A stretch of 64,000 nt of DNA from CALOAD01 sp942491415 (lineage in GTDB: Bacteria; Cyanobacteriota; Vampirovibrionia; Gastranaerophilales; CALOAD01): contig CALOAD010000022.1 in the NCBI GenBank assembly GCA_942491415.1, forward strand, positions 124,001 to 188,000, in the 5' to 3' direction. Positions 48,285 to 56,735 of the stretch are shown piece by piece; the stretch's first letter is position 1; the number at the start of each line of letters is the position of its first letter. The notes under the pieces were generated by a model that was not told where the DNA came from, ran no database searches, and saw only the letters and a list, made by a program, of their open reading frames with translations. Position numbers and translations under genes: made by a program.

Positions 48285-48704
48285 TTATTTTAAACTAGCG
48301 CCGGGTCTTGAAAAATCGAAAAACAAATCAACCAGCAAACGGTTTGAAGAGTCTTTATATTTTATATTTACACGTCTTAAAATCACTATACCGGTAGTGT
48401 TTTGTTCTAGGTCCAGTTTTGTTGTAGTTACTTTATAAATATTATTTTCGGTGTACTTGGGAGTTATAGTGGGTAATTCTCCAGTATCAAATTCAATAGG
48501 AGTTAGCCATTTTAGCTCGGTATCTTTTAAATAAGCCTTTGCAAGGCTATTTGCGCTGACAATATTTTGGTTAGTTCCGGTTAATATAAAACTTTCTTGA
48601 AATGGAACAAGAAGTCCCAACGCAATAATACCGAAAAATGCCATGGAAATAAGAACTTCAAGAAGAGTATAGGCTTTTTTAGTGATCGATAAATCGGGGT
48701 ACAT
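48285..48704 (-). CDS. Prepilin-like minor pseudopilin, last gene of operon
   Basis: 139 residues. A class III-type leader ends KKA, followed by YTLLEVLISMAFFGI with Glu at +5; residue -1 is Ala rather than the usual Gly. The hydrophobic N-helix is followed by a soluble beta-rich domain without Cys. It fits a PilV/GspI-like minor pilin of a type IV pilus or type II secretion apparatus. It overlaps the preceding gene by 26 bases. The prepilin peptidase and assembly ATPase are not in the window. Confidence 0.85.
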   Translation of the reverse strand: MYPDLSITKKAYTLLEVLISMAFFGIIALGLLVPFQESFILTGTNQNIVSANSLAKAYLKDTELKWLTPIEFDTGELPTITPKYTENNIYKVTTTKLDLEQNTTGIVILRRVNIKYKDSSNRLLVDLFFDFSRPGASLK

Positions 48705-49362
48705 TTTTAGAAACGCCTCCTGCTTTTATGTGTTTTGGGGATTTACTTTGAATGGTTAAATCCCATGTAATTCCTTTAATCAGAGCATTCGAGTCATTAA
48801 CATTAGCCCCTCCTAAAGTTCCCTTTAGGTTGGGGTCGTTTATTCCATTGTTATAATTTAAGATATAGTTTAATGATGTTTCGCTTTTGATTATATTAGT
48901 GGCAATTGTACTGGAAGATCCTGAAATACCTGAAAAATAGTCAATAGGATGGGTGTTAAAAGTCCAATTTCTCCAATTGCTTGATGTGAATTCATTTAGA
49001 TTAACTTTATTATCTTCACCTTCTATAAGATAAAAAACTTTTAATTTATAACTATCAGAATTTTTGTTTTTTACAAGCAAGGCAAGAGCCTCATCGGTAT
49101 TAACAGTAACAGTTCCTCCTTCATCATTAGTTATTTCAACTTCATGACTACCGGGGAATATATATGCAGCCCTGTTGATTTCTGTAGAAATAAGATCGGC
49201 AAACAGTCTCGATTGAGATGTTTTTTGAAGAGCTTCAGAATGATCAAAAGATAGTTTAAAAGTATTCATTGAAAAATCCGCCAATGCCATAATTATTATG
49301 CCAAGGGTTGTTATTGCTATTAAAAGTTCGACAAGAGTAAGACCTTTTTTATTCATATACAA
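48679..49362 (-). CDS. Prepilin-like minor pseudopilin (PilW/GspJ-like)
   Basis: 227 residues. Leader MYMNKKG is followed by LTLVELLIAITTLGIIIMALADF with Gly at -1 and Glu at +5. Length and position in the operon between a GspH-like and a GspI-like gene suggest a GspJ/PilW equivalent. The C-terminal domain has no Cys pair. It overlaps the upstream gene by 14 bases and the downstream gene by 26 bases. Confidence 0.87.
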   Translation of the reverse strand: MYMNKKGLTLVELLIAITTLGIIIMALADFSMNTFKLSFDHSEALQKTSQSRLFADLISTEINRAAYIFPGSHEVEITNDEGGTVTVNTDEALALLVKNKNSDSYKLKVFYLIEGEDNKVNLNEFTSSNWRNWTFNTHPIDYFSGISGSSSTIATNIIKSETSLNYILNYNNGINDPNLKGTLGGANVNDSNALIKGITWDLTIQSKSPKHIKAGGVSKNVPRFIDH

Positions 49363-49825
49363 TATTTCCGTTTTCAGGTTTAATTACTAAAGTTTTATTT
49401 GTTCCGCCTGTATATCCTAAAACAATTCTACAATCATTATCCAAAGTGTTTTTGAATCCATCAACAAGGCTGCCGTCAATATAAAAATTCATAACAGAAC
49501 AGCTATTAGAAAGGAATTTTACCTTGCCGGGCAAAATTCCTGATGTAGCATCAAAATTTTTGCTATTAGTAAGAATTTTATTATCTGTTCCAATTCTATA
49601 GCTGTTGCTTTCTGTGAAATTGAATTTAGTTATCTCTCCGTGTGATTTTGCGTAATATTTTGTTTTTTTGACTGCCAATGCAAGTTGTTCGGTTGCAGAT
49701 TGTAAGTTATGAGCATTAATTATGTTGTCAAAACTTGCAAACCCAATAAGCAATAAAATTGAGATCACAACTACGGTGATCAAAAGCTCAAATAAAGTTA
49801 ATGCTTTTTGAGGGCTAATTTTCAT
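49349..49825 (-). CDS. Prepilin-like minor pseudopilin (FimT/GspH-like)
   Basis: 158 residues. Leader ending QKA precedes LTLFELLITVVVISILLLIGF; Ala at -1 and Glu at +5. It has the FimT/GspH style of a short N-helix then NLQSATEQLALAVKKTKYYAKSH, and a beta domain with two Cys (SCSV and DCRIV) possibly in a disulfide. It overlaps the PilX-like gene by 11 bases. Confidence 0.87.
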   Translation of the reverse strand: MKISPQKALTLFELLITVVVISILLLIGFASFDNIINAHNLQSATEQLALAVKKTKYYAKSHGEITKFNFTESNSYRIGTDNKILTNSKNFDATSGILPGKVKFLSNSCSVMNFYIDGSLVDGFKNTLDNDCRIVLGYTGGTNKTLVIKPENGNIVYE

Positions 49826-51599
49826 ATTCTACGCCTATTTCTGATTCGTCTTTGCTTATTTGTGACCAATTTGAATATGCTACGCCTAGATTTGTACTTG
49901 GAAATAAAGCAGCATAGCTTGGAGGTAGATTTGTCAGGTCTGAAAAACGTTCTTCAGATCCCCATTTTCTTATAGGTGGGCTATAATAACTTGAATTCCA
50001 TTCTCCTGTTGCATATTGGCTTCTGAATAGCTGAATAAAGCCTCCTTTTATTTCAGCATTTTTTCCACTCCAATTTTCTAAAAATCTGGGAAAATTCTCA
50101 AGACCACCACTGTAACAACCTAGTTTTGAAGGGTTATTGCCTGTTATAAATACCGTGTTGTACTTAGTGTTGCTTGCAGTGGGTTTAGTATTGTAGTTGC
50201 TGTCATTCCAGCTATTAGAGAGAAGTGTTATGGCGTCCGAAATAACGGCACACGGCTTCCATTTGTCAAGTTCAGGATTATCATTTGTATGGAGATTAAA
50301 ATCCCCTTGTATATAAGTAGGAAGATTAGATACAAAAGTAGAGGATGCGGGTAATTCGTCTCCGTTTTTTATCTTAAAACCTGAAACTTTACGCTGAGGA
50401 TCAGGATAATAAGGATTACCATCGTTATCGGTTTGTGCATCGTCTCTGGTCATATAAACAAGACCATTAGTAGGATATCCTAATGTAGTGTTTAATTTTT
50501 CAATATCAATTTGAGTTGTTCTCATTTTTTTACTTGTTCCGTATTCACGTCTGTCATAAAACTCAACTTCTTTTATAGCTCCATTTAATTGGTAAGGATA
50601 ATATGTAGAAGTAGCACCATTTAAAGTAATTCTATATCTTGTAGTATTTAAACTTTGACCTTCTGCCAATACTTCGATTTTAAGATCAGCGTTTTGGTCA
50701 TAATAACCACCCGGTTCAAATGATTCAAGGTCAGGGGCTTCAAGTCTTGTTGCTCCAAGGTTTTTATCTCTGACGGTTCCTTGCCATCTTGTTGTTGCGT
50801 TTTCAATCCAATTGTCTCTTTTGGATTCATCTATCCCTGATCTCATTGAAATAAGATCACCATCTTCGTCTTCTTTTGTAATTCTAACATCTCCCCCTGT
50901 TGAGGATGGATTATCAAGTCTGTATCTGCTCATTTCACCTGCCGATGTCATGCTGTCGGTATAAATAGACAGTTCACCACTTAAATACATGTCTTCGTTT
51001 GTATGAACAAGCCCTTTTAGGTCGAATTTTGCACCGGGTAAGATTTCCAGATCGTTTTCAAAAAATACTTGATACATAAATAAAGTAGTTCTTCTAACGG
51101 TTGCTTCTTGTTGCATGCCGACCCAGCCATATCCCGGAGCATATGCTATAGATTCAATATCTAAATCATAAGATGTATAATTTTGAGAACGATCCCAGTT
51201 GGCAGCTCCATTAATTGAATAAATAACAATGATATCTTGATTTTCAATGTCTGAATTATAAGTATAAGTGTAATAATCTAAGTTGCTACCACTTTCAAAT
51301 GTTTCATCTTCAAAAGCTTTTTCATTAGGGCTTAAGCCAGAATCATCTTGATCAGAGCCTTGAAAAGATACATCGGGTTCTAAAAAGGTAAGGTTTTTAT
51401 TGTTAAAAGATTGTTCTATTTTTACTGTAGCTCTTTTTATGCCTGATAAAGAGGCGAGTTCAAGTTTTGTTTTTATATTATCATCACTAGTCAAACTCAC
51501 ATCTGAAACAGAGTTCATCGCAACAGCAAAAGCTGTTAGCAAAAGCAAAGTTGATAAAGTGACAACCATTATTAAAGCAGCACCATCTTTTTTTCGCAT
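49815..51599 (-). CDS. PilX/GspK-like large minor pilin, first gene of operon
   Basis: 594 residues. The N-terminus is MRKKDG followed by AALIMVVTLSTLLLLTAFAVA, the PilX/GspK-like leader without the +5 Glu in its usual place. The 560-residue exterior domain is Asp/Asn/Ser/Tyr-rich and only weakly hydrophobic, with a few repeats of the YNSDI type. It heads the set of four overlapping minor pilins and likely caps the pilus or pseudopilus; such large tips often act in adhesion. This is inference from context. Unusually long for PilX. Confidence 0.82.
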   Translation of the reverse strand: MRKKDGAALIMVVTLSTLLLLTAFAVAMNSVSDVSLTSDDNIKTKLELASLSGIKRATVKIEQSFNNKNLTFLEPDVSFQGSDQDDSGLSPNEKAFEDETFESGSNLDYYTYTYNSDIENQDIIVIYSINGAANWDRSQNYTSYDLDIESIAYAPGYGWVGMQQEATVRRTTLFMYQVFFENDLEILPGAKFDLKGLVHTNEDMYLSGELSIYTDSMTSAGEMSRYRLDNPSSTGGDVRITKEDEDGDLISMRSGIDESKRDNWIENATTRWQGTVRDKNLGATRLEAPDLESFEPGGYYDQNADLKIEVLAEGQSLNTTRYRITLNGATSTYYPYQLNGAIKEVEFYDRREYGTSKKMRTTQIDIEKLNTTLGYPTNGLVYMTRDDAQTDNDGNPYYPDPQRKVSGFKIKNGDELPASSTFVSNLPTYIQGDFNLHTNDNPELDKWKPCAVISDAITLLSNSWNDSNYNTKPTASNTKYNTVFITGNNPSKLGCYSGGLENFPRFLENWSGKNAEIKGGFIQLFRSQYATGEWNSSYYSPPIRKWGSEERFSDLTNLPPSYAALFPSTNLGVAYSNWSQISKDESEIGVEYEN

Positions 51600-51922
51600 T
51601 TTATACCCCGATGATTTTTAAATTGAATATTTTAGCAATGGTTATTTTGTATGTAGCTTTATTTATAATACCCGATTTTTTTGATTTTTATACATTCATT
51701 TTTGATTATCCAAAATACAGCTCCTTTAAATTTACAATTAATATTAGTTTAAAAAATTAACTTATTTAGCTATAAAGAGAGAATTTGAACAAAACAAAAG
51801 CTCTTCCGGAGAAGAGCGAAGGAACAAACAATGAAAGTTTTGTTTTTTATTATATTTTAGTACGGCTTGGCGAACTTTTGTGCAAAAAATTTTTCAGTTC
51901 TAATTTTTTAAATCATTAAGTA
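51600..51922. other. Spacer with minus-strand terminator
   Basis: No gene is visible. The terminator below sits here. A phrase AGTACGGCTTGGCGAACTT at about 51858-51876 resembles half of the palindrome at 53188-53211. Confidence 0.4.
51792..51817 (-). terminator. Terminator of the 391-residue gene
   Basis: On the minus strand, GCTCTTC-TCCG-GAAGAGC is followed by TTTTGTTTTG. It lies about 105 bases after the stop at 51923. Confidence 0.75.
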
Positions 51923-53098
51923 TTAATAGTTTTTTTTAAAAAAAGCTTTAAAAGTTTGTCTAGATTTTTGACTGTAGGCAAAATTATTCCGGTGTTGGTG
52001 GAGTGGATTGCGTAATGCTTTATCGGCTTTTCCGTTGCGATAGCCAATGCCGGCTCTGTAGCCTGAAATGGAATATAAGATTGGCAATATAGGTTTTACC
52101 CATTGAAATCCTGATAAAACTCCTACGGTAGCGAAATCATCAATATGTAAGGCTACATCTAAAGTTTCAGGTGTTCGTTCATTATAAATACCTTTTGGCT
52201 GTTGAGGGCAATTTTTTCCTGAGAATAAAGGATTAATGATTTTTTGTCCTATAAAGTTGGCTATAGCACTACCACCTAAAACTCCAACTCCAATAATTCC
52301 GGAGGTCATAATTGCAAGTTTTTTTGTAGGTGATAATTTTCCTATTATTTCAGCTTTTTGAAGAGCTTCAGCTCCCGCTAAGGACAGTCCTGCTCCTACA
52401 TTACAAAGAACAATATTTGCCAAATACTGGAACGAAGCTTCTTTTATTTTATTAGCAGCTTTTTTATTTGAGCCTTCCCCGGTGACAGCATCTCCGGCAA
52501 GACCACCTAATACACCTCCAATTACAGGAATTGCACCTAGTTTTGAAAGGTCTATCAATTCTTTGAAAATCTGTTTTGAATTTAACATAGAAGATTTTGG
52601 AGCAAGTTTTTCTATGAATTTTTTGCCGATTTGAGAATCTTTGAGCGTTTTATCGAGTAATTTAAAATCATTAACAGACAATAAGCTCTTTTTGGCTTTA
52701 TCTAAAACAGCATTGAATTCTTTATTATTAACAAGTTTTGAAAGCATGGGGTCATCTGATTTTTGAAGCATTTTGCTAAAAGTGTTAATGAATCTGTTTT
52801 GTCTTTTTAAAACTTTTTGAGATCCATTAATGTCAATGAGACCTTTTATTATTTGTTTGCCTTTTATTTTAAGTCCTCTTGTTGCAATTAGTGCAGATGC
52901 AATAGTACCGCTAAGAACTAAAAGATTTTTAATAAGTTTTTTTGTTCTTTTATTATCATTACCTTTAGAATTTTTAAAAGAGTCATAAACACCATACAAA
53001 GTAGCTCCACTTATCATTGCCGCCGGCATGGCTTTAGATATTTTGGAGGTTAATAAAGGTTGATCCAAGTATTTTGCTGCTAATTTAATGTTATTCAT
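51923..53098 (-). CDS. Glycine-rich membrane-associated protein, function unknown
   Basis: 391 residues. Several hydrophobic, Gly-rich stretches (about 25-40, 60-75, 195-215, 235-255, 270-290, 325-345) alternate with Lys-rich helical linkers. Motif-like segments are GAIPVIGGVLGGLAGDAVTG and a basic HQHRNNFAYSQKSR near the C-terminus. It is reminiscent of the coupled pair at 25227-26842. No signal peptide and no known domain. Monocistronic, with a hairpin promoter region and its own terminator. Confidence 0.68.
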   Translation of the reverse strand: MNNIKLAAKYLDQPLLTSKISKAMPAAMISGATLYGVYDSFKNSKGNDNKRTKKLIKNLLVLSGTIASALIATRGLKIKGKQIIKGLIDINGSQKVLKRQNRFINTFSKMLQKSDDPMLSKLVNNKEFNAVLDKAKKSLLSVNDFKLLDKTLKDSQIGKKFIEKLAPKSSMLNSKQIFKELIDLSKLGAIPVIGGVLGGLAGDAVTGEGSNKKAANKIKEASFQYLANIVLCNVGAGLSLAGAEALQKAEIIGKLSPTKKLAIMTSGIIGVGVLGGSAIANFIGQKIINPLFSGKNCPQQPKGIYNERTPETLDVALHIDDFATVGVLSGFQWVKPILPILYSISGYRAGIGYRNGKADKALRNPLHQHRNNFAYSQKSRQTFKAFFKKNY

Positions 53099-53187
53099 GA
53101 TTGATAATTTGCCACTAATTTCTAATTGTATAAAAACAAAAAAATATAAAAATTTGCTTTAATTTAACGACATGTTTACTTTTCGCA

Positions 53188-53211
53188 ATAAGTTCGGAGT
53201 GCCGAACTTAT
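53188..53211. promoter_or_regulatory. Operator-like inverted repeat upstream of the 391-residue gene
   Basis: Perfect 10-base arms ATAAGTTCGG / CCGAACTTAT around AGTG, 90 bases upstream of the start at 53098. GTTCG..CGAAC spacing is compatible with a dimeric regulator. An imperfect similar copy lies near 51858-51876. Confidence 0.4.
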
Positions 53212-53300
53212 ATAAATGTACGATAAGGTGAACTTTTTGTCAATAGTTTTTTTATAATATTTAAGAATTTTATTTTTAAAGAATAAAACGAGCAGGAATT

Positions 53301-53333
53301 AAAAAAGAGCGAATAAATTATTCGCTCTTTTTT
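53301..53333 (-). terminator. Terminator of ftsZ
   Basis: Near-perfect palindrome of AAAAAAGAGCGAATA and complement, with T-run on the minus strand, about 20 bases after the ftsZ stop. Confidence 0.85.
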
Positions 53334-53354
53334 AATTTTTATTATTACCCTTTT

Positions 53355-54482
53355 TTATAAAGGTTTTTTTAGAAATTCAGGGATATCTAACATTCCGTTT
53401 GCAACATCTTGTGTCGATTTTTTTTGTATTGGAGCAGGTCCAAAAAGTGCTGCTGTTGGATCATGTTTTTTCTCTTCAGGTTTCTTTTCTTGAAGTTCGA
53501 AGCCTGTAGCGATAGCAGTAATTTGGATTTCTCCTTGAATTCTATCATCAATCACTGCACCAAATGTAACTTGTGCATCATCAAGTACAGATTCATGAAT
53601 AACTTCAGCAGCTTCATAAACTTCGTGCAATGTCATGTCAGGTCCGCCTGTTACATTGATGATTACGCCACTGGCACCATTGATTGAAGTTTCAAGAAGA
53701 GGTGAATTGATAGCAATTTTAGCTGCTTCCATAGCTCTTCCTTCGCCACTGCCACGACCAATACCCATAAGAGCTGATCCTGACATTTGCATTACTGCTT
53801 TAACGTCAGCAAAGTCAACGTTTATCAATCCAGGCACTGTGATAATGTCAGAAATACCTTGTACACCACGTAATAATATTTCATCAACTACATAAAAAGC
53901 TTCTTTTATGGTTGTTCTACGTTCTACAACTTGGATTAACTTATCGTTTGGAATGACTATAAGTGAATCAACGTTTTCTTTTAGTTTTTCTAAGCCTTGC
54001 ATAGCTTGGCTCATTCTTCTGCGACCTTCAAAGCTGAATGGTTTTGTAACAACACCAACAGTTAAAGCTCCTAATTCTTTGGCTATTTGAGCAATAACAG
54101 AAGCAGATCCTGTTCCTGTTCCACCACCCATTCCGGCTGTAATGAATACCATATCAGCGCCATCTAGAGCTACCATGATTTCATCTCTACTTTCTTCAGC
54201 AGCTTTCTCACCAACTGAAGGATTACCACCGGCACCAAGACCGTTAGTAAGTTTAGTACCGATTTGGATTTTATTTCCCGCACAAGCCATATCAAGCACT
54301 TGAGCATCTGTGTTCATAACCCAGAAGTCAACACCTGTTAAGCCTGCTGTGATCATTCTGTTTACAGCGTTTCCGCCACCGCCACCTGCGCCAACTACTT
54401 TAATATTAGCGTGGTTTCTCATGTTTGCATCCAATTGACACTGCCTTTCGTCAAAATTTGTTGGTCCGAAATTATTGTCCAC
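53355..54482 (-). CDS. ftsZ: Cell division protein FtsZ
   Basis: 375 residues. KVVGAGGGGGNAVNRMI (28-44) starts the GTPase domain. The tubulin signature GGGTGTG is at 119-125. The T7 loop NVDFADVKAVM completes catalysis. The C-terminal peptide LDIPEFLKKPL is the conserved tail that binds FtsA/SepF-type anchors. It is preceded by a short linker (about 40 residues). It polymerises into the Z ring at midcell. There is no ftsA or ftsQ next to it, as in cyanobacteria. Long upstream spacer of 525 bases. Confidence 0.97.
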   Translation of the reverse strand: MDNNFGPTNFDERQCQLDANMRNHANIKVVGAGGGGGNAVNRMITAGLTGVDFWVMNTDAQVLDMACAGNKIQIGTKLTNGLGAGGNPSVGEKAAEESRDEIMVALDGADMVFITAGMGGGTGTGSASVIAQIAKELGALTVGVVTKPFSFEGRRRMSQAMQGLEKLKENVDSLIVIPNDKLIQVVERRTTIKEAFYVVDEILLRGVQGISDIITVPGLINVDFADVKAVMQMSGSALMGIGRGSGEGRAMEAAKIAINSPLLETSINGASGVIINVTGGPDMTLHEVYEAAEVIHESVLDDAQVTFGAVIDDRIQGEIQITAIATGFELQEKKPEEKKHDPTAALFGPAPIQKKSTQDVANGMLDIPEFLKKPL

Positions 54483-55007
54483 TTCTTTTGACCCCTTTAT
54501 AATTTAACTAATACTGTGTTTTTTCAGTTACGGTTAATTCCGTTGTCTGTTTTTTGCCCTTTTTATTTGTAAGGTTATACTAACCCAGTTGTTAATATAC
54601 TATTCAAAATAAATCTATTAGTAAAGAAAATCTGTTACAATCCTTTTACAATTCTTACAAAAAGTTTTTAATCTCCTTCATTTAATATAATGGAACAGTT
54701 AATAATATTTTTGTAGTTTTAAAAAACAAAGTTTTAACCTTTAATATCAATATTTTAGCATTTTACTTTTTTGGAGTCGAAAATTTTTTTAAAATCATGT
54801 TATTAGAGAAAAGTATGTAATTAATATATATTAAAAAACGACTAAATATCCTTAAAACTACCGAGGGGCTGGCATTTAGGTGTAAATGTTAAAGTATGTA
54901 ACAAATATATACTTTTCTGCAATTATGACTTTTCATTTGTTTTTAATTAAGTAGAAGAGATAAAATCCAAAAACAAAAAAGAGAGCTAATCCATAGGAGA
55001 TAAAGAT
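54483..55007. other. 525-base divergent control region between ftsZ and the ETTG-repeat gene
   Basis: No gene visible. It contains AAAGTATGTAA twice in direct orientation (54814 and 54893 regions, each followed by AT-rich A/T phrases). There is also a 10-base inverted pair AGAAAAGTAT (54811-54820) / ATACTTTTCT (54909-54918). Both are in the middle of the gap, closer to the plus-strand gene. SD TAGGAG before 55008. Confidence 0.45.
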
Positions 55008-55223
55008 ATGTTAGGTTTTAATAAACAATCATTCACAAAAGCATCACAACAAGCTCAAGCTGAGACAACAGGTCAAGTTGCAAGTAAAAATGTTGAGACA
55101 ACAGGTCAAGTTGCTAATAATCAGCCTTCATTATTTAACTTTGGAGCAGCTGAAACAACAGGCAGTGTAGCTTGTGATTGTGGTGGCGATAGCGGTGATA
55201 GCGGCTTCACAATGGTTGGTTAA
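55008..55223 (+). CDS. Small repeat peptide with three ETTGxVA units and a CDC tail, function unknown
   Basis: 71 residues. ETTGQVA occurs at 19-25 and 30-36, and ETTGSVA at 49-55, at uneven spacing. The last repeat runs into CDCGGDSGDSG then a short hydrophobic end. The N-terminus is MLGFNKQSFTKAS without Sec signal. A leader of polar residues, repeated short units and a Cys/Ser/Gly/Asp-rich C-terminus is the look of a ribosomally made, modified peptide precursor; no modification enzyme is in the window. Strong SD TAGGAGA. The partner gene starts 80 bases after its stop. Confidence 0.68.
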   Translation: MLGFNKQSFTKASQQAQAETTGQVASKNVETTGQVANNQPSLFNFGAAETTGSVACDCGGDSGDSGFTMVG

Positions 55224-55303
55224 TTTAAGTAGATTATGGTTTTAAAAAATATATTGGAGGTTAAAAATAGTTTAATATTTAAACTACAGATGGAGAATTT
55301 GGT

Positions 55304-55456
55304 ATGACCGATAAAAGCTATATGGCAAAGTGTTTTACAGCTGGTGGAATACTTTTGATCATTTCAATGTTTGCCAATTTGGTGAGCATAATTAACAATT
55401 ATGAGTCTTATTTGGAAAATACTACATCATACGTTATCTCAGCATTTAACGGATGA
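55304..55456 (+). CDS. 50-residue single-span membrane protein
   Basis: 50 codons, ATG preceded by GGAG at 8 bases. It has a polar N-terminus (MTDKSYMAKC), a transmembrane segment about residues 11-32 (FTAGGILLIISMFANLVS), then NNYESYLENTTSYVISAFNG. It follows the ETTG-repeat gene by 80 bases and shares its terminator, implying one transcript. Small partner proteins of this kind often act as membrane anchors or immunity proteins, but nothing shows that here. Confidence 0.62.
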   Translation: MTDKSYMAKCFTAGGILLIISMFANLVSIINNYESYLENTTSYVISAFNG

Positions 55457-55470
55457 TGATTAAATTTTTT

Positions 55471-55500
55471 AAAAACCACCTTGAAAAAGGTGGTTTTTAA
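55471..55500 (+). terminator. Terminator after the small membrane protein
   Basis: Stem AAAAACCACCTT / AAGGTGGTTTTT with a 4-base loop, 14 bases after the stop. Confidence 0.88.
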
Positions 55501-55522
55501 GTTTGAAATATTTTAAAACTTT

Positions 55523-56245
55523 TTAATTTTGATTTAAGCTCAATTTATTTGTTTGATTAGGTTGTTTTTTTGTTTTTAATATAAACCTTTTAGCTGCATT
55601 AACAGGAACTGCAAATCCAATACCTATGTTTGATTTGTTATTATCAGGATTATATATAGATTGATTTATGCCTATAACTTCACCATTTGAGTTTAACAGT
55701 GGTCCTCCCGAACTACCCGGATTTATGGCTGCATCTGTTTGGATTTTGTTTCTTTTGTAATCTATACGACTAATAATTCCTGTAGTTAGGGTTCCATTAA
55801 ATCCGAAAGGATTTCCAATGGCTAGAACTCTTTGACCTACTTTTATTTTGGTAGAATCTCCCAGTTGTATGCTTTTTAGGTTGTTTTTAGGGCTAATTTT
55901 CAAAAGTGCAAGATCGTTGTTTTCGCCCATTGTAGAAATGACAGAGCCAATGTATTTTTCGCCGTCATGAAGTGTAATATCGATGCTGTCAGCACCTTCT
56001 ACAACGTGGCTGCTGGTTAAAATAATCCCCTTAGCGTCTATTACGCAACCCGTTCCGCTTGATACACCATCGGGAATTTCTGCGTCAATAGCAACAATAG
56101 TCGGATTTATTTTTTCATAGACAAGAATGTTTGTTTGTTCATCTGATAAGTAGCTTTGTGAATTTACGGGTTGAATATACGACGTCGCCGAAATAAAACA
56201 AGCCGCCAAAAGACCAATGCATATCTCTCTCAATCCCTTTTTCAT
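55523..56245 (-). CDS. Exported trypsin-like serine protease (HtrA-type, without PDZ)
   Basis: 240 residues from the ATG at 56245 (TTGGAG upstream; the longer frame would begin with TTG). A Sec signal peptide or N-terminal anchor ends near residue 25-30. The catalytic triad is visible: His80 in LTSSHVVEG, Asp111 in ENNDLALL, and Ser179 in INPGSSGGPLLN. GNPFGFNGTLTTGIIS is the DegP/HtrA substrate-loop motif. There is no PDZ domain. It degrades or cleaves misfolded or specific proteins in the envelope. Short C-terminal Asn/Lys tail. Confidence 0.9.
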   Translation of the reverse strand: MKKGLREICIGLLAACFISATSYIQPVNSQSYLSDEQTNILVYEKINPTIVAIDAEIPDGVSSGTGCVIDAKGIILTSSHVVEGADSIDITLHDGEKYIGSVISTMGENNDLALLKISPKNNLKSIQLGDSTKIKVGQRVLAIGNPFGFNGTLTTGIISRIDYKRNKIQTDAAINPGSSGGPLLNSNGEVIGINQSIYNPDNNKSNIGIGFAVPVNAAKRFILKTKKQPNQTNKLSLNQN

Positions 56246-56433
56246 GGTGTGCAACTCCAAACTCGTAGTTTATATATATTAAGTATAAATATTTAATCAT
56301 TTTAATTGTTCTTAAACTACGCCCTATAGAGCAGGTTTTTAAAGTGCCTGAATTTTTGCCCGCAATAACTTGTTGTAATAGTAAAGCGGGTAGTTTTTTA
56401 AATATAAATAATGAGAAAAGAAAAAACTCTAAA

Positions 56434-56494
56434 TAACTTGAATTGCTAATTAATTTACTGGGTAAATTATCAAAATCCCCACTTCAAGCAATAG
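56434..56494. repeat. Dispersed direct repeat, copy 1
   Basis: TAACTTGAATTGC and TCAAAATCCCC phrases match copy 2 at 58806-58866 in the same orientation with small differences. The copies flank the pilin remnant and proS. Confidence 0.55.
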
Positions 56495-56583
56495 ACAGTG
56501 AGAATTAGAGATAGCTTTTTTGGATGGATTTCCACATTGTTAGATGGTACAGCTTGTTGTTTGATGTTTTTAATTTAATCGGT

Positions 56584-56735
56584 AAGATTCTGAATAAGCC
56601 TAAAAGGCTTTTCAGAATGACAACAAGAGCTCGATTTCACTCTCTGCCGAAATTTCGCTGTCTTGAAATCTCGCCATTAACGAGTTGCGACCTTGCTCTT
56701 CGGCAAGCTCTTCATTCTCAGCTCGATTTCGCTAA
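56584..56735. repeat. Palindromic and repeated non-coding segment
   Basis: Hairpin ATTCTGAA..AAGCCT / AGGCTT..TTCAGAAT at 56586-56617. AGCTCGATTTCACT (56629-56642) is repeated as AGCTCGATTTCGCT (56720-56733), with mirrored CGAAATTTCGC and GCAAGCTC phrases between. No gene visible. Confidence 0.5.
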
